The notes: generated by a model from the sequence alone, not told the origin. 64,000 nt of DNA from Niallia nealsonii (GCF_002835805.1 NZ_PISE01000014.1:1-64000); one strand, 5' to 3'; counted from the first letter of the stretch, positions 9,317 through 18,568 are shown. Translations and numbers: made by a program.

Positions 9317-10702
9317 CTATTTATTTAAATTACTATGCTTTTTGGAATAAAGGAAATAGATAATCGTTCCAATCACAAGCCAGATAACAAAAGAAATCCA
9401 TGTAATGCCAGGAAGACTAATTGCAAGCCCTAAGCATAATAATGCACTGATAATCGGCAGTACTGGCACAAAAGGAACACGGAAAGATCCTTTTAAATCC
9501 GGGAATTTTTTGCGCAGAACAATAATAGCAATCGAAATAAGGGTAAATGCTGCAAGTGTTCCCATATTTACTAAATGTGCCAATGTAGTTAAATCAACAA
9601 ATCCGGCAATACATGCTGCAATACTTCCTGTTAGCCATGTGTTTTTAAATGGCGTTTTTGTTTTTTTATTCACGCTAGACATGATTTTTGGCAATAATCC
9701 ATCACGACTCATCGCAAAGCTTAAACGAACTTGTGCATAAATTAATGCAAGTATTACCGTGGTAATCCCCATAACAGCACCAATAGAAATAATGCCGGCA
9801 ATGCTATTGTGGCCTACTGATTCTAATGCTAAGGCAACGGGTGCTCCAACATTTAGTTCCGTAAAAGGAATCATTCCTGTTAGAACAGCTGATACGGCAA
9901 TATATAATGTAGTACAAATGGCCAAGGAGCCAATAATTCCAATCGGCATTGTTTTTCCAGGGTTTTTTACTTCCTCAGAAGCAGTTGCAATAACATCAAA
10001 ACCGATATATGCAAAGAAAACGGTAGCAGCGCCAGTTATAACACCACTAAAACCAAATGGCAGAAACGGCGTCCAATTTTCTGGCTTTACATAAAATACA
10101 CCAACAATAATAAAGAGGAGAATAACCCCTAATTTTACAAATACCATTATATTATTAAATTTAATGCTTTCTTTAATGCCTTTAGAAACAAGTGCTGTTA
10201 TGCACATAATAATCAAAATAGCAGGTAAATCGATCATACCGCCTTTACCGACGCCTGGTGCTGATGAAATAACAGCAGGAAGGTGGATATTAAATCCTGC
10301 GATTAATGATTGAAAATAAGCAGACCAACCTGTTGCAACAGCGGCAACAGCCAGTACATATTCGAGCATTAAATCCCAGCCGATTAAAAAGGCAAACAGT
10401 TCCCCTAAAGTGGCATAAGTATAGGTATATACACTTCCTGATAATGGAACAGCAGATGAAAATTCTGCATAACAAAAAGCAGCCAAGGCACAAGCAATCC
10501 CTGCAAGAACAAAAGAAAGCATGATGCCAGGTCCAGCACTTTCAGCCGCAACTACTCCTGTCACCACAAATATGCCTGTCCCAATTACACATCCTACTCC
10601 TAAAAAAATCAGGTCCCAAACGCCCATTGTTCGTTCTAATGTTTTATTTTGAGATTGAGAAATCATTAAATTCATCGATTTCCTGCGAAAAAGTTGACTC
10701 AT
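9317..10702 (-). CDS. APC-family amino acid permease (YfnA/BcaP-like)
   Basis: Integral membrane amino acid transporter of 461 residues with about 12 hydrophobic segments. The consensus first helix contains GVGCVIGTGIFVVTG, the substrate-binding unwound motif of APC transporters. Length and N-terminus (MSQLFRRK, a charged stretch, then the helix) resemble B. subtilis YfnA and YhdG/BcaP. Branched-chain or small neutral amino acid uptake is likely but inferred. AGGAGG precedes the ATG by 11 bases. It is transcribed divergently from fabH across a 391-base gap. Confidence 0.85.
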   Translation of the reverse strand: MSQLFRRKSMNLMISQSQNKTLERTMGVWDLIFLGVGCVIGTGIFVVTGVVAAESAGPGIMLSFVLAGIACALAAFCYAEFSSAVPLSGSVYTYTYATLGELFAFLIGWDLMLEYVLAVAAVATGWSAYFQSLIAGFNIHLPAVISSAPGVGKGGMIDLPAILIIMCITALVSKGIKESIKFNNIMVFVKLGVILLFIIVGVFYVKPENWTPFLPFGFSGVITGAATVFFAYIGFDVIATASEEVKNPGKTMPIGIIGSLAICTTLYIAVSAVLTGMIPFTELNVGAPVALALESVGHNSIAGIISIGAVMGITTVILALIYAQVRLSFAMSRDGLLPKIMSSVNKKTKTPFKNTWLTGSIAACIAGFVDLTTLAHLVNMGTLAAFTLISIAIIVLRKKFPDLKGSFRVPFVPVLPIISALLCLGLAISLPGITWISFVIWLVIGTIIYFLYSKKHSNLNK

Positions 10703-11044
10703 TAGAATGCGATCCTCCTAGATGTAAAAAATATTTTTCTTTAATAGAAATATTCTAACAATTTGTTTTTTAAAAAATGAATAAATTGTCGAAAAAGCAC
10801 ACTTAGGTGATTATATTGTCGCATAGAAAAAATGTCAATGTCATTAAATTTCCAATCGCATAAACTATTACAAAATAATAAAGTTGACACGATTACGGCT
10901 AATTTGACTTCTACATTTTACCGATTATTGTGAAGAGAAATCAACATAGTTTGAAACTCCTTTTAAATTATTTAAGATGAACAAAATAATAATTTTTATT
11001 ACAAACTGGTCCTTTTTGAAAAAAAATGATATGATGGAGTAAAG
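10703..11044. other. Divergent intergenic region, permease / fabH
   Basis: AT-rich and without a reading frame. It must hold the permease promoter (minus strand) and part of the fabH promoter; TTGAAA at 11016-11021 is a possible fabH -35 with TAAAGT at 11040-11045 as -10 (18-base spacer). I see no riboswitch or terminator in it. Confidence 0.5.
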
Positions 11045-11061
11045 TTAGTACCTGATACTAA
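11045..11061 (+). promoter_or_regulatory. FapR operator of fabH
   Basis: TTAGTACCTGATACTAA matches the known FapR operator of Bacillus fatty-acid genes, with half-sites TTAGTA and TACTAA. It overlaps the likely -10 and start point of fabH. FapR represses such genes until malonyl-CoA accumulates, so this gene should belong to the FapR regulon. Confidence 0.85.
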
Positions 11062-11093
11062 TAGCTAGTAAAAAAGAAACGAGGTTGGATTTT

Positions 11094-12077
11094 ATGTTAA
11101 CTTCGAAAGCGCGAATTACCGCGATTGGATCTTATGTTCCAGAAAAAAAGATAACGAATGAAGATTTAGAGCGTATGGTGGAGACCAATAATGATTGGAT
11201 TATCCAGCGAACTGGCATTAAAGAAAGAAGAATGGCGAAAGAAAATGAATGTACAAGCGATTTAGCATATATGGCAGTACTTGATTTAATGAAACGCTAC
11301 TCTAAACCTATAGAAGATGTAGAAATGATTATTGTCTGCACAATGACTGCAGATTTTAAGACGCCAAGTGTTGCTGCAATAGTGCAAGGAAAGTTAGGAT
11401 TAAAAAAAGCAGGTTCCATTGATTTAAACGCAGCATGTGCTGGCTTTACTTACGGTTTGCATGTTGCAAATGGTTTAATAACGGCAGGTTTAAATAAAAA
11501 GATCCTTGTAATAGGAGCCGAGGCATTAACGAAAATTACTGACTATGAGGACAGGACATCATGTATTCTGTTTGGAGACGGAGCATCAGCAGTGTTAGTA
11601 GAATATGATGACAAGAATCCAAGTTTTCTCTCCTTTTTCCTTGATTCCAAAGGAGAAGCTGGAAAAAATCTTTATGCAACGAGTATTTCGGAACAAATGG
11701 ATGGCATAGATTTGAAGGCAGATGGAAATATTGTGCAAAATGGCCGAGAAGTATATAAATGGGCTGTTTCTACGGTGCCAAAAGGAATGAAAACTGTCGC
11801 AAATAATGGGGGAATCAGTCTTTTAGATGTAGACTGGTTTGTGCCACATAGCGCCAACTTGCGAATGATTGAATCCATTTGTGAAAAAAGCGGCTATCCG
11901 ATAGAAAAAACATTGGTCAGTTTAATTCATTATGGAAATACGTCTAGTGCAACCATTCCACTTGCCATTGATTTAGCTGTGAAAGATGGAAAATTAAAAA
12001 CGAAAGACAAACTGCTGCTATTCGGATTTGGCGGAGGCTTAACGCAGGCAGGGTTATTGATTGAGTGGAATATTTAA
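11094..12077 (+). CDS. fabH: 3-oxoacyl-ACP synthase III (FabHB-like)
   Basis: Initiates fatty acid synthesis by condensing acyl-CoA with malonyl-ACP. The 327-residue protein shows the whole catalytic triad: Cys in NAACAGFTYG, His in PHSANLRM and Asn in GNTSSAT. It is closer in feel to the second Bacillus paralogue (YhfB/FabHB) than to FabHA, and it is not next to fabF, as expected for FabHB. ATG 11094 is chosen because GAGG lies nine bases upstream; a TTG at 11085 would be too close. A FapR box and a terminator at 12077-12126 bracket the gene. Confidence 0.9.
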   Translation: MLTSKARITAIGSYVPEKKITNEDLERMVETNNDWIIQRTGIKERRMAKENECTSDLAYMAVLDLMKRYSKPIEDVEMIIVCTMTADFKTPSVAAIVQGKLGLKKAGSIDLNAACAGFTYGLHVANGLITAGLNKKILVIGAEALTKITDYEDRTSCILFGDGASAVLVEYDDKNPSFLSFFLDSKGEAGKNLYATSISEQMDGIDLKADGNIVQNGREVYKWAVSTVPKGMKTVANNGGISLLDVDWFVPHSANLRMIESICEKSGYPIEKTLVSLIHYGNTSSATIPLAIDLAVKDGKLKTKDKLLLFGFGGGLTQAGLLIEWNI

Positions 12078-12126
12078 AAAAGAAGTTCATGCAGAGATTT
12101 TTTTCTGGATGAACTTCTTTTTTTTG
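12077..12126 (+). terminator. Terminator of fabH
   Basis: Perfect 12-bp stem AAAGAAGTTCAT / ATGAACTTCTTT followed by T-rich sequence, directly after the fabH stop. Confidence 0.88.
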
Positions 12127-12135
12127 ATATACTAG

Positions 12136-12570
12136 ATGTATATTTACATTATGGGTGAAGCTTTTAAAGAATATGGAAAGCTAGAAGTGCCATCAAGTGC
12201 GATTACAGAGCCTATCGAAGTATTGACAGAAAATTTTAAGAATGGGAGCGAAAAATTTGCTGTTTGTTTAATAGAGGAAGTTCCAATAGCTTCCGTGCGT
12301 TTTACAGAAAAATCAAAGACACTATATTTTTCTAGGTTGTCTGTTTTGCCGGCATATAGAGAACAAGGAATAGCTAGATATATGCTTCAATGGCTCGAAA
12401 ACTATGCAAAACAACTTGGGAAAAACAAAATGGAATGCAAAGTAAGAATGTCTTTAGCAGGAAATATACGATTATATCAAGCCATCGGTTTTCATCTTGT
12501 AGAAGAAGGCAAAGTCATTAATCCAAATGGACATACAGTAAAAACAGGGGTGATGGAGAAAGTTTTTTAA
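12136..12570 (+). CDS. GNAT-family acetyltransferase, probably 5'-truncated
   Basis: The 144-residue frame has the core GNAT fold: beta4 with LSVLPAYREQGIARYML, the acetyl-CoA pyrophosphate loop near residues 68-80, and a C-terminal strand with LYQAIGFHLVEEG. The usual first beta-strand and helix (about 15-20 residues before the MGEAFKEY-type helix) are missing. The frame is preceded by a TAG only one codon upstream, lies ten bases after the fabH terminator, and has no ribosome binding site. It is therefore likely a truncated, perhaps silent gene. The substrate is unknown. Confidence 0.6.
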   Translation: MYIYIMGEAFKEYGKLEVPSSAITEPIEVLTENFKNGSEKFAVCLIEEVPIASVRFTEKSKTLYFSRLSVLPAYREQGIARYMLQWLENYAKQLGKNKMECKVRMSLAGNIRLYQAIGFHLVEEGKVINPNGHTVKTGVMEKVF

Positions 12571-12881
12571 AAGAAATTTTATGCATTAAAAAGGCCAATT
12601 AGCAAATAAATGAATAGTATATGGAGGGAATAGGAAACTAGAATTCGTTTTTCTAAGAATAAAAAGCAAGTTTTTAGGAGTCATAATAAGCAATATAATT
12701 TTACGCATCCAAATAAATAATCATAAAAACATCAGTATATAATCCCTGTAATACCGCCTTAATTGTCTTTAATATGTCTAATTAATAAACAAATCATAAG
12801 ATGAAACTTTCTATTATTTGAATAATAGAGAAATCTTGATTAAAATGAGGAGTGATAGAAGAAATAGTAGGAGTGAATAGT
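12571..12881. other. Intergenic region before the dinB-like gene
   Basis: No reading frame, strong hairpin or RNA motif is seen apart from the ribosome binding site GGAGTG at 12870-12875. Confidence 0.5.
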
Positions 12882-13358
12882 ATGTATCGTCAAGTAAATG
12901 ATTTTTTGGCAGATTGGTCTGCTCAAGCAGAAGGAACAATTCGGGTGTTAGAAGCAATAACAGATGAAAAATTAAATCAAGCTATTGTAGAAGGGCATAG
13001 TACATTAGGTTGGCTGGGCTGGCATTTAGCAACAACGCCAACTTTTTTTCTGGGTCTTGTTGGGCTAAAGCTTTCAATAGAATTAAATCGCAATGAAGTT
13101 CCTCAAAGTGCAAAGGAAATTGTAGAAGGCTACAAAAGCGTGGCTGAAGAAGTGAAGGCAGCTGTTGAGAAAGCATTCACGGATGAAATGATCAATGAAA
13201 CGGTGGAAAGCTTTAGAGGACCAGTTCCAAGAGGGGCTTTACTTCGCACGTTAATTGATCATCAAACACATCACCGCGGCCAAATGACTGTGCTGTTGCG
13301 TCAAGCAGGACTAGTGGTGCCAGGTGTTATGGGACCAACAAAAGAACAGCAGGCATAA
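12882..13358 (+). CDS. DinB-family four-helix-bundle protein
   Basis: A 158-residue helical protein of the DinB/YfiT superfamily, metal-dependent enzymes that include thiol-transferase-type activities. The three expected metal-binding histidines are present: one in LGWHLA near residue 47 and two in HQTHHRGQM near residue 130. The exact reaction cannot be told. ATG 12882 is preferred over an in-frame GTG at 12852 because GGAGTG sits six bases upstream. Confidence 0.75.
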   Translation: MYRQVNDFLADWSAQAEGTIRVLEAITDEKLNQAIVEGHSTLGWLGWHLATTPTFFLGLVGLKLSIELNRNEVPQSAKEIVEGYKSVAEEVKAAVEKAFTDEMINETVESFRGPVPRGALLRTLIDHQTHHRGQMTVLLRQAGLVVPGVMGPTKEQQA

Positions 13359-13374
13359 TAAATAAAAGTCCCAG

Positions 13375-13523
13375 AGTGTAGACAAAGTCAAAAATGCACA
13401 TTTTTAGGCTGATTGAAAACGTCTGCGTTTCGAGGCGCGAAGTCTTGAGAGGAGCGGAGTTACCAAGGGAGGTAATGAGCACCCGAACAAGGCGAGCAAC
13501 AAAGAAAGCGGGCGTTTGTCAAC
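13375..13523 (+). repeat. Dispersed ~150-bp repeat, copy A
   Basis: Bounded by GTGTAGACAAA and TTTGTCAACA arms and matched by a degenerate copy at 22783-22921 in the same orientation (shared blocks TTTTTAGG/CTTTTAGG, GGTAATGA, AGAGCGAGCAGC/AAGGCGAGCAAC, TTTTGTC). Including flanks, 13364-13386 and 13515-13537 form a 23-bp inverted repeat with 19 matches. The 12-base string AAATAAAAGTCC occurs directly on both sides (13360-13371 and 13543-13554), which may be a target duplication. Confidence 0.6.
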
Positions 13524-13529
13524 AGCCTA

Positions 13530-13559
13530 GGACTTTTATGAGAAATAAAAGTCCTTTTT
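13530..13559 (+). terminator. Terminator downstream of the dinB-like gene and repeat
   Basis: Perfect 10-bp stem GGACTTTTAT / ATAAAAGTCC with a five-base loop and TTTTT. The 5' arm can also pair with AAAAGTCC at 13364-13371, giving two mutually exclusive hairpins. Confidence 0.8.
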
Positions 13560-13580
13560 ATACAATAAGGGGGGCTGGTT

Positions 13581-14249
13581 ATGAAGATTAACCAAATAGA
13601 ATTATCGATTAATCATTTTGAAGAAACAGTCGCTTTTTATAAAAATGTATTTGGTTTTATTCAGCAGACAAATGAAAACAATCGTGTTTCCTTTCAAGTT
13701 GGAGAAAGCGCTCTCACTTTTTTGAAAGACGAACAGCATGATTATTTTTATCATTTTGCTTTTAATATTCATGCTAATCTTTTCTCAGAGGCAAAAGCAT
13801 GGCTTTCTAGTAAAGTAGTGCTGGCAAGAGAAGATGGAGAAGATGAAATAGAGTTTCATGAGTTTATGAAAGCAAAAGCATGCTATTTTGAAGATCCTGC
13901 CGGCAATATTGTCGAGTTGATTGCAAGAAAAGAAACCTCTCCTATGTTTCCACATAAAGCTTTTTCACCCAAAGACAATATTTTATCCATTAGCGAAATT
14001 GGTTTAGGGACAGATGAAATAAAAGAATATGCAGATAAAATACAGCATTTAGGCATTCCGATTCGTCATCAGAAAAAATTGTATGAAGAAAAATATTTAA
14101 ATTTTTTTGGTGAATATGAGGAGGGGGCATTTATTATTTTATCTCCATTAGGAAGAAAATGGCTGTTTTCTAAAAAAACAGCCATAGAGGCACCATTAGT
14201 GATTCATACAAATAAAGGAATAATAAGCACAGTAAGTACATGCTATTAA
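13581..14249 (+). CDS. VOC/glyoxalase-superfamily protein
   Basis: 222 residues with the vicinal-oxygen-chelate fold. The first module (about 1-112) begins MKINQIELSIN and ends with CYFEDPAGNIVELIA, the classic VOC motif with a metal-binding Glu. A second, weaker module follows. Its closest relatives are unassigned glyoxalase/bleomycin-resistance-like proteins, so no substrate is given. AAGGGGGG precedes the ATG. It converges with the acetyltransferase on the other strand. Confidence 0.75.
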   Translation: MKINQIELSINHFEETVAFYKNVFGFIQQTNENNRVSFQVGESALTFLKDEQHDYFYHFAFNIHANLFSEAKAWLSSKVVLAREDGEDEIEFHEFMKAKACYFEDPAGNIVELIARKETSPMFPHKAFSPKDNILSISEIGLGTDEIKEYADKIQHLGIPIRHQKKLYEEKYLNFFGEYEEGAFIILSPLGRKWLFSKKTAIEAPLVIHTNKGIISTVSTCY

Positions 14250-14273
14250 CCTATTAGTTTACTGAAAAACTGA

Positions 14274-14755
14274 TTAAAAATAGGAAGGAATTTGCGCTTT
14301 GTCTGTTGTGCAAATTTCTTCATATTGACTATCTGTGCAGCGAACCATACAAATAGAATGAGCGTAATGTTGAAGCTTTGGAGGAAGCTTTCGAAAATTA
14401 AAAGGATGATAATAGTCTGGATTGATATCACTGTAAAGCATAAAGGTGGCGCTGCTATTAGTAGAAAAGAATGTGTGCAGCATTTTTTTCCATATCCCTT
14501 TCCTTGATATTCTCGACTGATTACAATAGAACCGATTCCAAAAATAGGGATTTTTTTCTTCAAATAGAGGGATAAAACAATAAATGAACCAATTATATTA
14601 TTTTTATCATCTACATATACATAACGTGTTCCATACTCGTCTTCTTTTTTATTATCTTCTACATATTTAGTAAAAATACGCCCTTTTGCCCATTCTTTAA
14701 AACCGATTTGAAAGATAGCTTCTTTTTCTGATTCATGCACTGTTCGTAATAGCAT
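14274..14755 (-). pseudogene. GNAT-family acetyltransferase broken by a one-base frameshift
   Basis: The first ~90 codons from ATG 14755 (ribosome binding site AAAGGAG) encode a GNAT domain up to the acetyl-CoA loop, SREYQGKGYGKK. The frame then leaves homology at a run of seven A (14483-14489, T on the plus strand). Adding one A joins it to the frame ending at 14274, which continues MLHTFFSTNSSATFMLY and completes the fold. The gene is either inactivated, subject to slippage at the A-run, or affected by a sequencing error. Confidence 0.75.
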
Positions 14756-14822
14756 GTTTTTTCTCCTTTGTCATTTTCACCTAGTATAACAAATTTTTAG
14801 ATTATTCTGTTTAAAAATAAAT

Positions 14823-14848
14823 AAAACACATCTGGGTGGATGTGTTTT
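14823..14848. terminator. Terminator of the CBO0543-family gene (bidirectional)
   Basis: Perfect 10-bp stem AAAACACATC / GATGTGTTTT with a six-base loop and T-rich sequence on the minus-strand side, 14 bases after the stop at 14862. Confidence 0.8.
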
Positions 14849-14861
14849 ATTTATTTTGCCG

Positions 14862-15404
14862 TTACTCCTCCAAAGGCTGAAATTTGGTTTTTCTGCTTAT
14901 ATAATGAGCAATTAAATAAATAAAATATTGGATGATAAAGGAATACAGATAATTCCATTTAACAGGTTCATAGATGCCGATCCATTTAACAATCGGCAGA
15001 GCGATAATCGAAAAAACAGCAAAAATAAGTGCTTTTAAAAAAGGGTTCATTTTTGGTTTAACCTGCAGCAGAAACATAACAGCAATAGGCAGAGCAAAAA
15101 AACTAAAGGGAATATAATTAGAAAGAGCCGGATATACTTCATAATCATATCTCCATTTGCCAAAAAAAGTCCCCATATAATCTAATGCAGCGGAAATAAT
15201 TGCTACGACTACCCCTGCAAATAATAAGCGATCTTGGCTGTTTTTATTCCGGAATTTCAGCCAAAGCAGTAATGGAATGACAATTAAGGCAATACCTATC
15301 CACCAATGCCATGTAAATAAAGAGTGGTCCATCCATCCTTGGTAAATATCTTGATTCAGCTCGGTTGTTTTTTTATAAGAATCTTCGAACACTTGATTTT
15401 TCAA
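14862..15404 (-). CDS. CBO0543-family integral membrane protein
   Basis: A 180-residue membrane protein with about five hydrophobic helices. It has the spacing and motifs of the CBO0543 family (HSLFTWHWWIGIALI, then a helix with LDYMGTFFGKWRYDYEVYP). The family is common in spore-forming Firmicutes and has no assigned function. Translation appears to start at TTG 15404 with GAGGTG eight bases upstream. It has its own terminator at 14823-14848. Confidence 0.7.
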   Translation of the reverse strand: MKNQVFEDSYKKTTELNQDIYQGWMDHSLFTWHWWIGIALIVIPLLLWLKFRNKNSQDRLLFAGVVVAIISAALDYMGTFFGKWRYDYEVYPALSNYIPFSFFALPIAVMFLLQVKPKMNPFLKALIFAVFSIIALPIVKWIGIYEPVKWNYLYSFIIQYFIYLIAHYISRKTKFQPLEE

Positions 15405-15714
15405 CTAGAAGGCACCTCATTTTTAACTTCTTTCTATATAGCATCTTTATTGCCGAACTTTAGAAAATCTATTCCGTGACAGCTCAAATAACAGTGTTTC
15501 CAGAAAAATATTTTATTAAACGGACTGGAAAATCTTTGCCAGTATTTTTTTCATAGGATATGTGCCGTTACAAAAATCCCCATAAGTGATTATCATATAG
15601 AAAGCTAAATTCTTTAGATTAAGACAAGCAGACAAAACAAAAGGAAAACTGGCTCTAAAATGCAGATTAAAGTAGGGCTAACTTTTAAAATACGGAGTAG
15701 AGGAAAGAGGGAGC
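15405..15714. other. Divergent intergenic region
   Basis: No reading frame. It separates the membrane protein from the kinase/glycosyltransferase cluster and should hold both promoters. I could not place a SigA promoter with confidence, and I did not find a clear SigK-type promoter despite the sporulation-like neighbours. Confidence 0.4.
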
Positions 15715-16701
15715 ATGAAATTGGAACGAGAGATACTTGATAGTTTAATAAAGGATATACATGTTCAAAATATAGACAATGAGGATGTGCAGGTAGAAAA
15801 TAACACAACACTACAAATGATGGGAAAGGGAAGACAAGGAGCAGTATTTCAATTATCGGAAGAAGAATGTGTCAAAGTATTTGGTAATGAAGAAGACTGC
15901 GAAAGAGAGTATTTTGCACTATCACTTGGACAGCATACCGAGTTATTTCCAAAGGTTTACGAAAAAGGACCAAATTTTATCTCGATGGAAATTATAAAAG
16001 GAGTTGATATGCGGGAATATCTGCAATCACAACCTTTAACGCCAGAGCTTTCTAATAAATTAATTGACATGCTTATTATTTTTAAAGAGATTGGTTTTGA
16101 AAGAATTGATCATCATAAACGACAAATATTCATTCAGCCAGATGGAAGTCTGAAAGTAATTGATGTAGCAAGAACTGTTTGGCGTGATCGTGTTTATCCA
16201 TATCCTCGCAAACTACTAACTTCCTTAGGAACAAAAAACAAAGAAGTTTTTTTAGCACATGTGCAAGTAGAAGCACCTGCATTATATGAAGAATGGAAAT
16301 ATTTTATTGATATGGAACAACAATCCAGAGGGATATTGCAAGAGTTAATGCAAAGTCCAACAACGAAAGTGAATGAAAACGGAAAAACGCAGATTTTATT
16401 AAAAACTAGCCAAGACTATGCTCTTGAATTAGAAAATATTGTGCATAAAGTATTTAAAGAAGAATGGGTAAAAGCTATGCTTGTATTAGGATATAACCCA
16501 GATGAAGTAATGGAGTTGATGGACAATTATTGGGAGAATAAAGAGCGATCTTTTCAGGGAAATGCAGAAAAATTGATCGAAAAATTATTAAGTACTCCTA
16601 AAAAAGTGAAACAGCATATAGATAATACGTATCAAAAGAATATGACAAGCATACTAAAAGAATTGCAGAAAATCTCCCAATTTAAAATCAACAAGGATTG
16701 A
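15715..16701 (+). CDS. Protein-kinase-like protein with C-terminal helical domain
   Basis: 328 residues. Residues about 35-165 resemble a minimal kinase lobe pair: glycine-rich loop GKGRQGAVFQL, a candidate ATP-binding Lys in CVKVFG, and DHHKRQIFI in place of the catalytic loop. VIDVART sits in the DFG position. Residues 170-328 are helical and unassigned. The degenerate motifs resemble Bacillus YrzF-like and spore-associated kinases; activity is uncertain. GAGGGAG precedes the ATG. The next gene starts six bases after the stop, so these are one transcription unit. Confidence 0.55.
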   Translation: MKLEREILDSLIKDIHVQNIDNEDVQVENNTTLQMMGKGRQGAVFQLSEEECVKVFGNEEDCEREYFALSLGQHTELFPKVYEKGPNFISMEIIKGVDMREYLQSQPLTPELSNKLIDMLIIFKEIGFERIDHHKRQIFIQPDGSLKVIDVARTVWRDRVYPYPRKLLTSLGTKNKEVFLAHVQVEAPALYEEWKYFIDMEQQSRGILQELMQSPTTKVNENGKTQILLKTSQDYALELENIVHKVFKEEWVKAMLVLGYNPDEVMELMDNYWENKERSFQGNAEKLIEKLLSTPKKVKQHIDNTYQKNMTSILKELQKISQFKINKD

Positions 16702-16707
16702 TTAGAT

Positions 16708-17826
16708 ATGAAAATACTAGTCATTTGGCGGCTACTTACTGTTGGCGGAGTTAACGCTGGCTGGAGAAATCGTGCTATCTATTTTAAAAAATATGGAATA
16801 GAAACAGAATTTTTATATACCACAGATCATGGCGGCGCACATATCATGCAAGATGTTTCTACCATTTATTTAACAAAAGATATAAATGAAATCGTAGCTA
16901 TTATCAAAAAGAATCGCTATGATGCAATTATTGTTGTGGATACGAAAAATGCTTTTAAATGGATCCGCAAAGCAAAATTCATGGGACCTGTGATTGTAGA
17001 AGCACGGACACCTGAACTTCTAAAACTTACTCCTCATTTAGGGAATTTCAGAGGAATCCACCCTGAAAAAATTATTGTGCCATCCCACTATCAAAAACGG
17101 CTTGTATCCATTATTTCCCAAAATGTTCCAATCCAAGTTATTTATAATGGCCTTGATACCAGCTTTTTTCGTCCTCTTGCGGAAGAAGAAGCAGACATGG
17201 ACAGCATTCCTATACAGCCTCCTGATAAAAAAATTATTGGATGGATCGGTCGTATAGACAAGCGGAAGAATTGGCAAATGTTAATAGAGATTGCCAAAAA
17301 AATAAAAAAAGACCGAAAAGATGTGGAAATATGGCTGATTGGCGGGGCACAAAGTATTCAGCGAGAAGAGTTTATCGAAAAAAGAGAAACAGAAAATCTT
17401 ACAGATATTATTAAATGGTTTCCTGTTATTCCATACCAGCAGATGCCCAGTGTTTATGCGAAAATAAGGATGTCTAAAGGATGTACGCTTGCTACTACAA
17501 AATGTGAGTCATTTGGCAATACGTTTATTGAGTCAATGGGATGTGGAGTGCCGGTTGTAGCAGCTGATATTATGCCTATGAATGAATTAGTGATAGACGG
17601 TAAAACGGGTGTATTGTTTTCAGATCAAATGGTGGAAAAAGCAGTGAAAAGCATTTATAAAATATTAGATAACGATAAAAAACAGCAAAAAATGTCTATT
17701 AATGCAATCGAACACGTACAAAAAAATTTTTCTATTGAGCATGTTGCCGGCCAATATGTAGAATTGTTAAAAAGTTTGGATATAACCAAGCAACAAAAAG
17801 AGGATGGGGGGGAAATGCATGATTAA
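16708..17826 (+). CDS. GT4-family glycosyltransferase (CotSA/YtcC-like)
   Basis: 372 residues with the two-domain GT-B fold. The C-terminal donor-binding half shows IIGWIGRIDKRKNW and the E-x7-E type region ESFGNTFIESMGCGVP. The acceptor is unknown. Family 4 enzymes beside kinase-like proteins are typical of spore coat and crust polysaccharide loci (cotSA/cotS, ytcC in B. subtilis), and the facing genes supply UDP-glucose and UDP-glucuronate. The stop overlaps the next start by eight bases. Confidence 0.75.
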   Translation: MKILVIWRLLTVGGVNAGWRNRAIYFKKYGIETEFLYTTDHGGAHIMQDVSTIYLTKDINEIVAIIKKNRYDAIIVVDTKNAFKWIRKAKFMGPVIVEARTPELLKLTPHLGNFRGIHPEKIIVPSHYQKRLVSIISQNVPIQVIYNGLDTSFFRPLAEEEADMDSIPIQPPDKKIIGWIGRIDKRKNWQMLIEIAKKIKKDRKDVEIWLIGGAQSIQREEFIEKRETENLTDIIKWFPVIPYQQMPSVYAKIRMSKGCTLATTKCESFGNTFIESMGCGVPVVAADIMPMNELVIDGKTGVLFSDQMVEKAVKSIYKILDNDKKQQKMSINAIEHVQKNFSIEHVAGQYVELLKSLDITKQQKEDGGEMHD

Positions 17827-18568
17827 ACCAAGTTGTTTCAAAAAAAAACTGGAGGGCAAATCCCAATCCCTTCTTTTAACCTGCAGTGACGGCAATGATT
17901 ATGTTGTAAAAGATATGTTGCCAGGATTTGAAAAATCATTGGCGAATGAATGGATTGGCTATTGCATCGGTCGATTTCTTGGTCTACCTATTCCTTTTGC
18001 GCAAATCATCGAAACTCCTTCTGATTTTTTTAAAGACCAGCCAACTATTGAGATGCCACATTCTCCACATCAATTTGCTTCCCTTTACGTGCCATTATGT
18101 CAAAATGGGCATGAAGTGGGGAAGCTTAAAGAGATTTCCAATGCTTCTTGTTTAGCAGGAATTATTGTTTTTGATTATTGGCTCTATAATAGAGATCGCA
18201 CGAGAAAAAATATCTTATTTCAAGAAGACGGTTCTGCGCATAGTGTCATCATTATAGATCATGCAGAGATCTTCAACTCCTATAATTGGCACAAAGATGA
18301 CTTGAAAAAGCTTCCTACCGGTATGATAAAAAGCGCTACACATCAATTTATTCATTCTTTTGTTCCAGATAAAAAAATGTATGATGAATTTCTTGAAAAT
18401 ATTCAATCCATGCCAATTCATTTATTACAAGAAATAGTAGACGTTATTCCAGAAGAATGGAATGTCTCCGCGGAAGAGAAAGAAGAAATTGTAAAAGCTT
18501 TAATAAAAAGGAGGAAAAAATTGCCGCAAATCATCAAGCGTTTTTTAAAAAATAGTGATTTGCAATAA
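17819..18568 (+). CDS. HipA-like kinase-fold protein (HipA_2 type)
   Basis: 249 residues resembling the stand-alone HipA-like kinase family of Bacilli. It shows an ATP-binding Lys (DYVVKDM), an FDYWLYNRDRTRKNILF catalytic loop with the N-x-D-R-x4-N pattern, and IIIDHAEIF as the metal-binding Asp. There is no HipB partner, so a toxin role is not supported. ATG 17819 is preferred to ATG 17804 because the G-rich GGATGGGGGG lies at a usable distance. It is translationally coupled to the glycosyltransferase by an eight-base overlap and ends at a hairpin at 18594-18635. Confidence 0.65.
   Translation: MIKPSCFKKKLEGKSQSLLLTCSDGNDYVVKDMLPGFEKSLANEWIGYCIGRFLGLPIPFAQIIETPSDFFKDQPTIEMPHSPHQFASLYVPLCQNGHEVGKLKEISNASCLAGIIVFDYWLYNRDRTRKNILFQEDGSAHSVIIIDHAEIFNSYNWHKDDLKKLPTGMIKSATHQFIHSFVPDKKMYDEFLENIQSMPIHLLQEIVDVIPEEWNVSAEEKEEIVKALIKRRKKLPQIIKRFLKNSDLQ

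Noticed and set aside
13394-13591. 65-codon plus-strand frame
   Set aside because: It lies wholly inside the dispersed repeat and terminator and has no ribosome binding site.
17804-18568. HipA-like gene as a HipBA toxin-antitoxin system
   Set aside because: No HipB-like DNA-binding partner; it is coupled to a glycosyltransferase and resembles stand-alone Bacillus HipA-like kinases.
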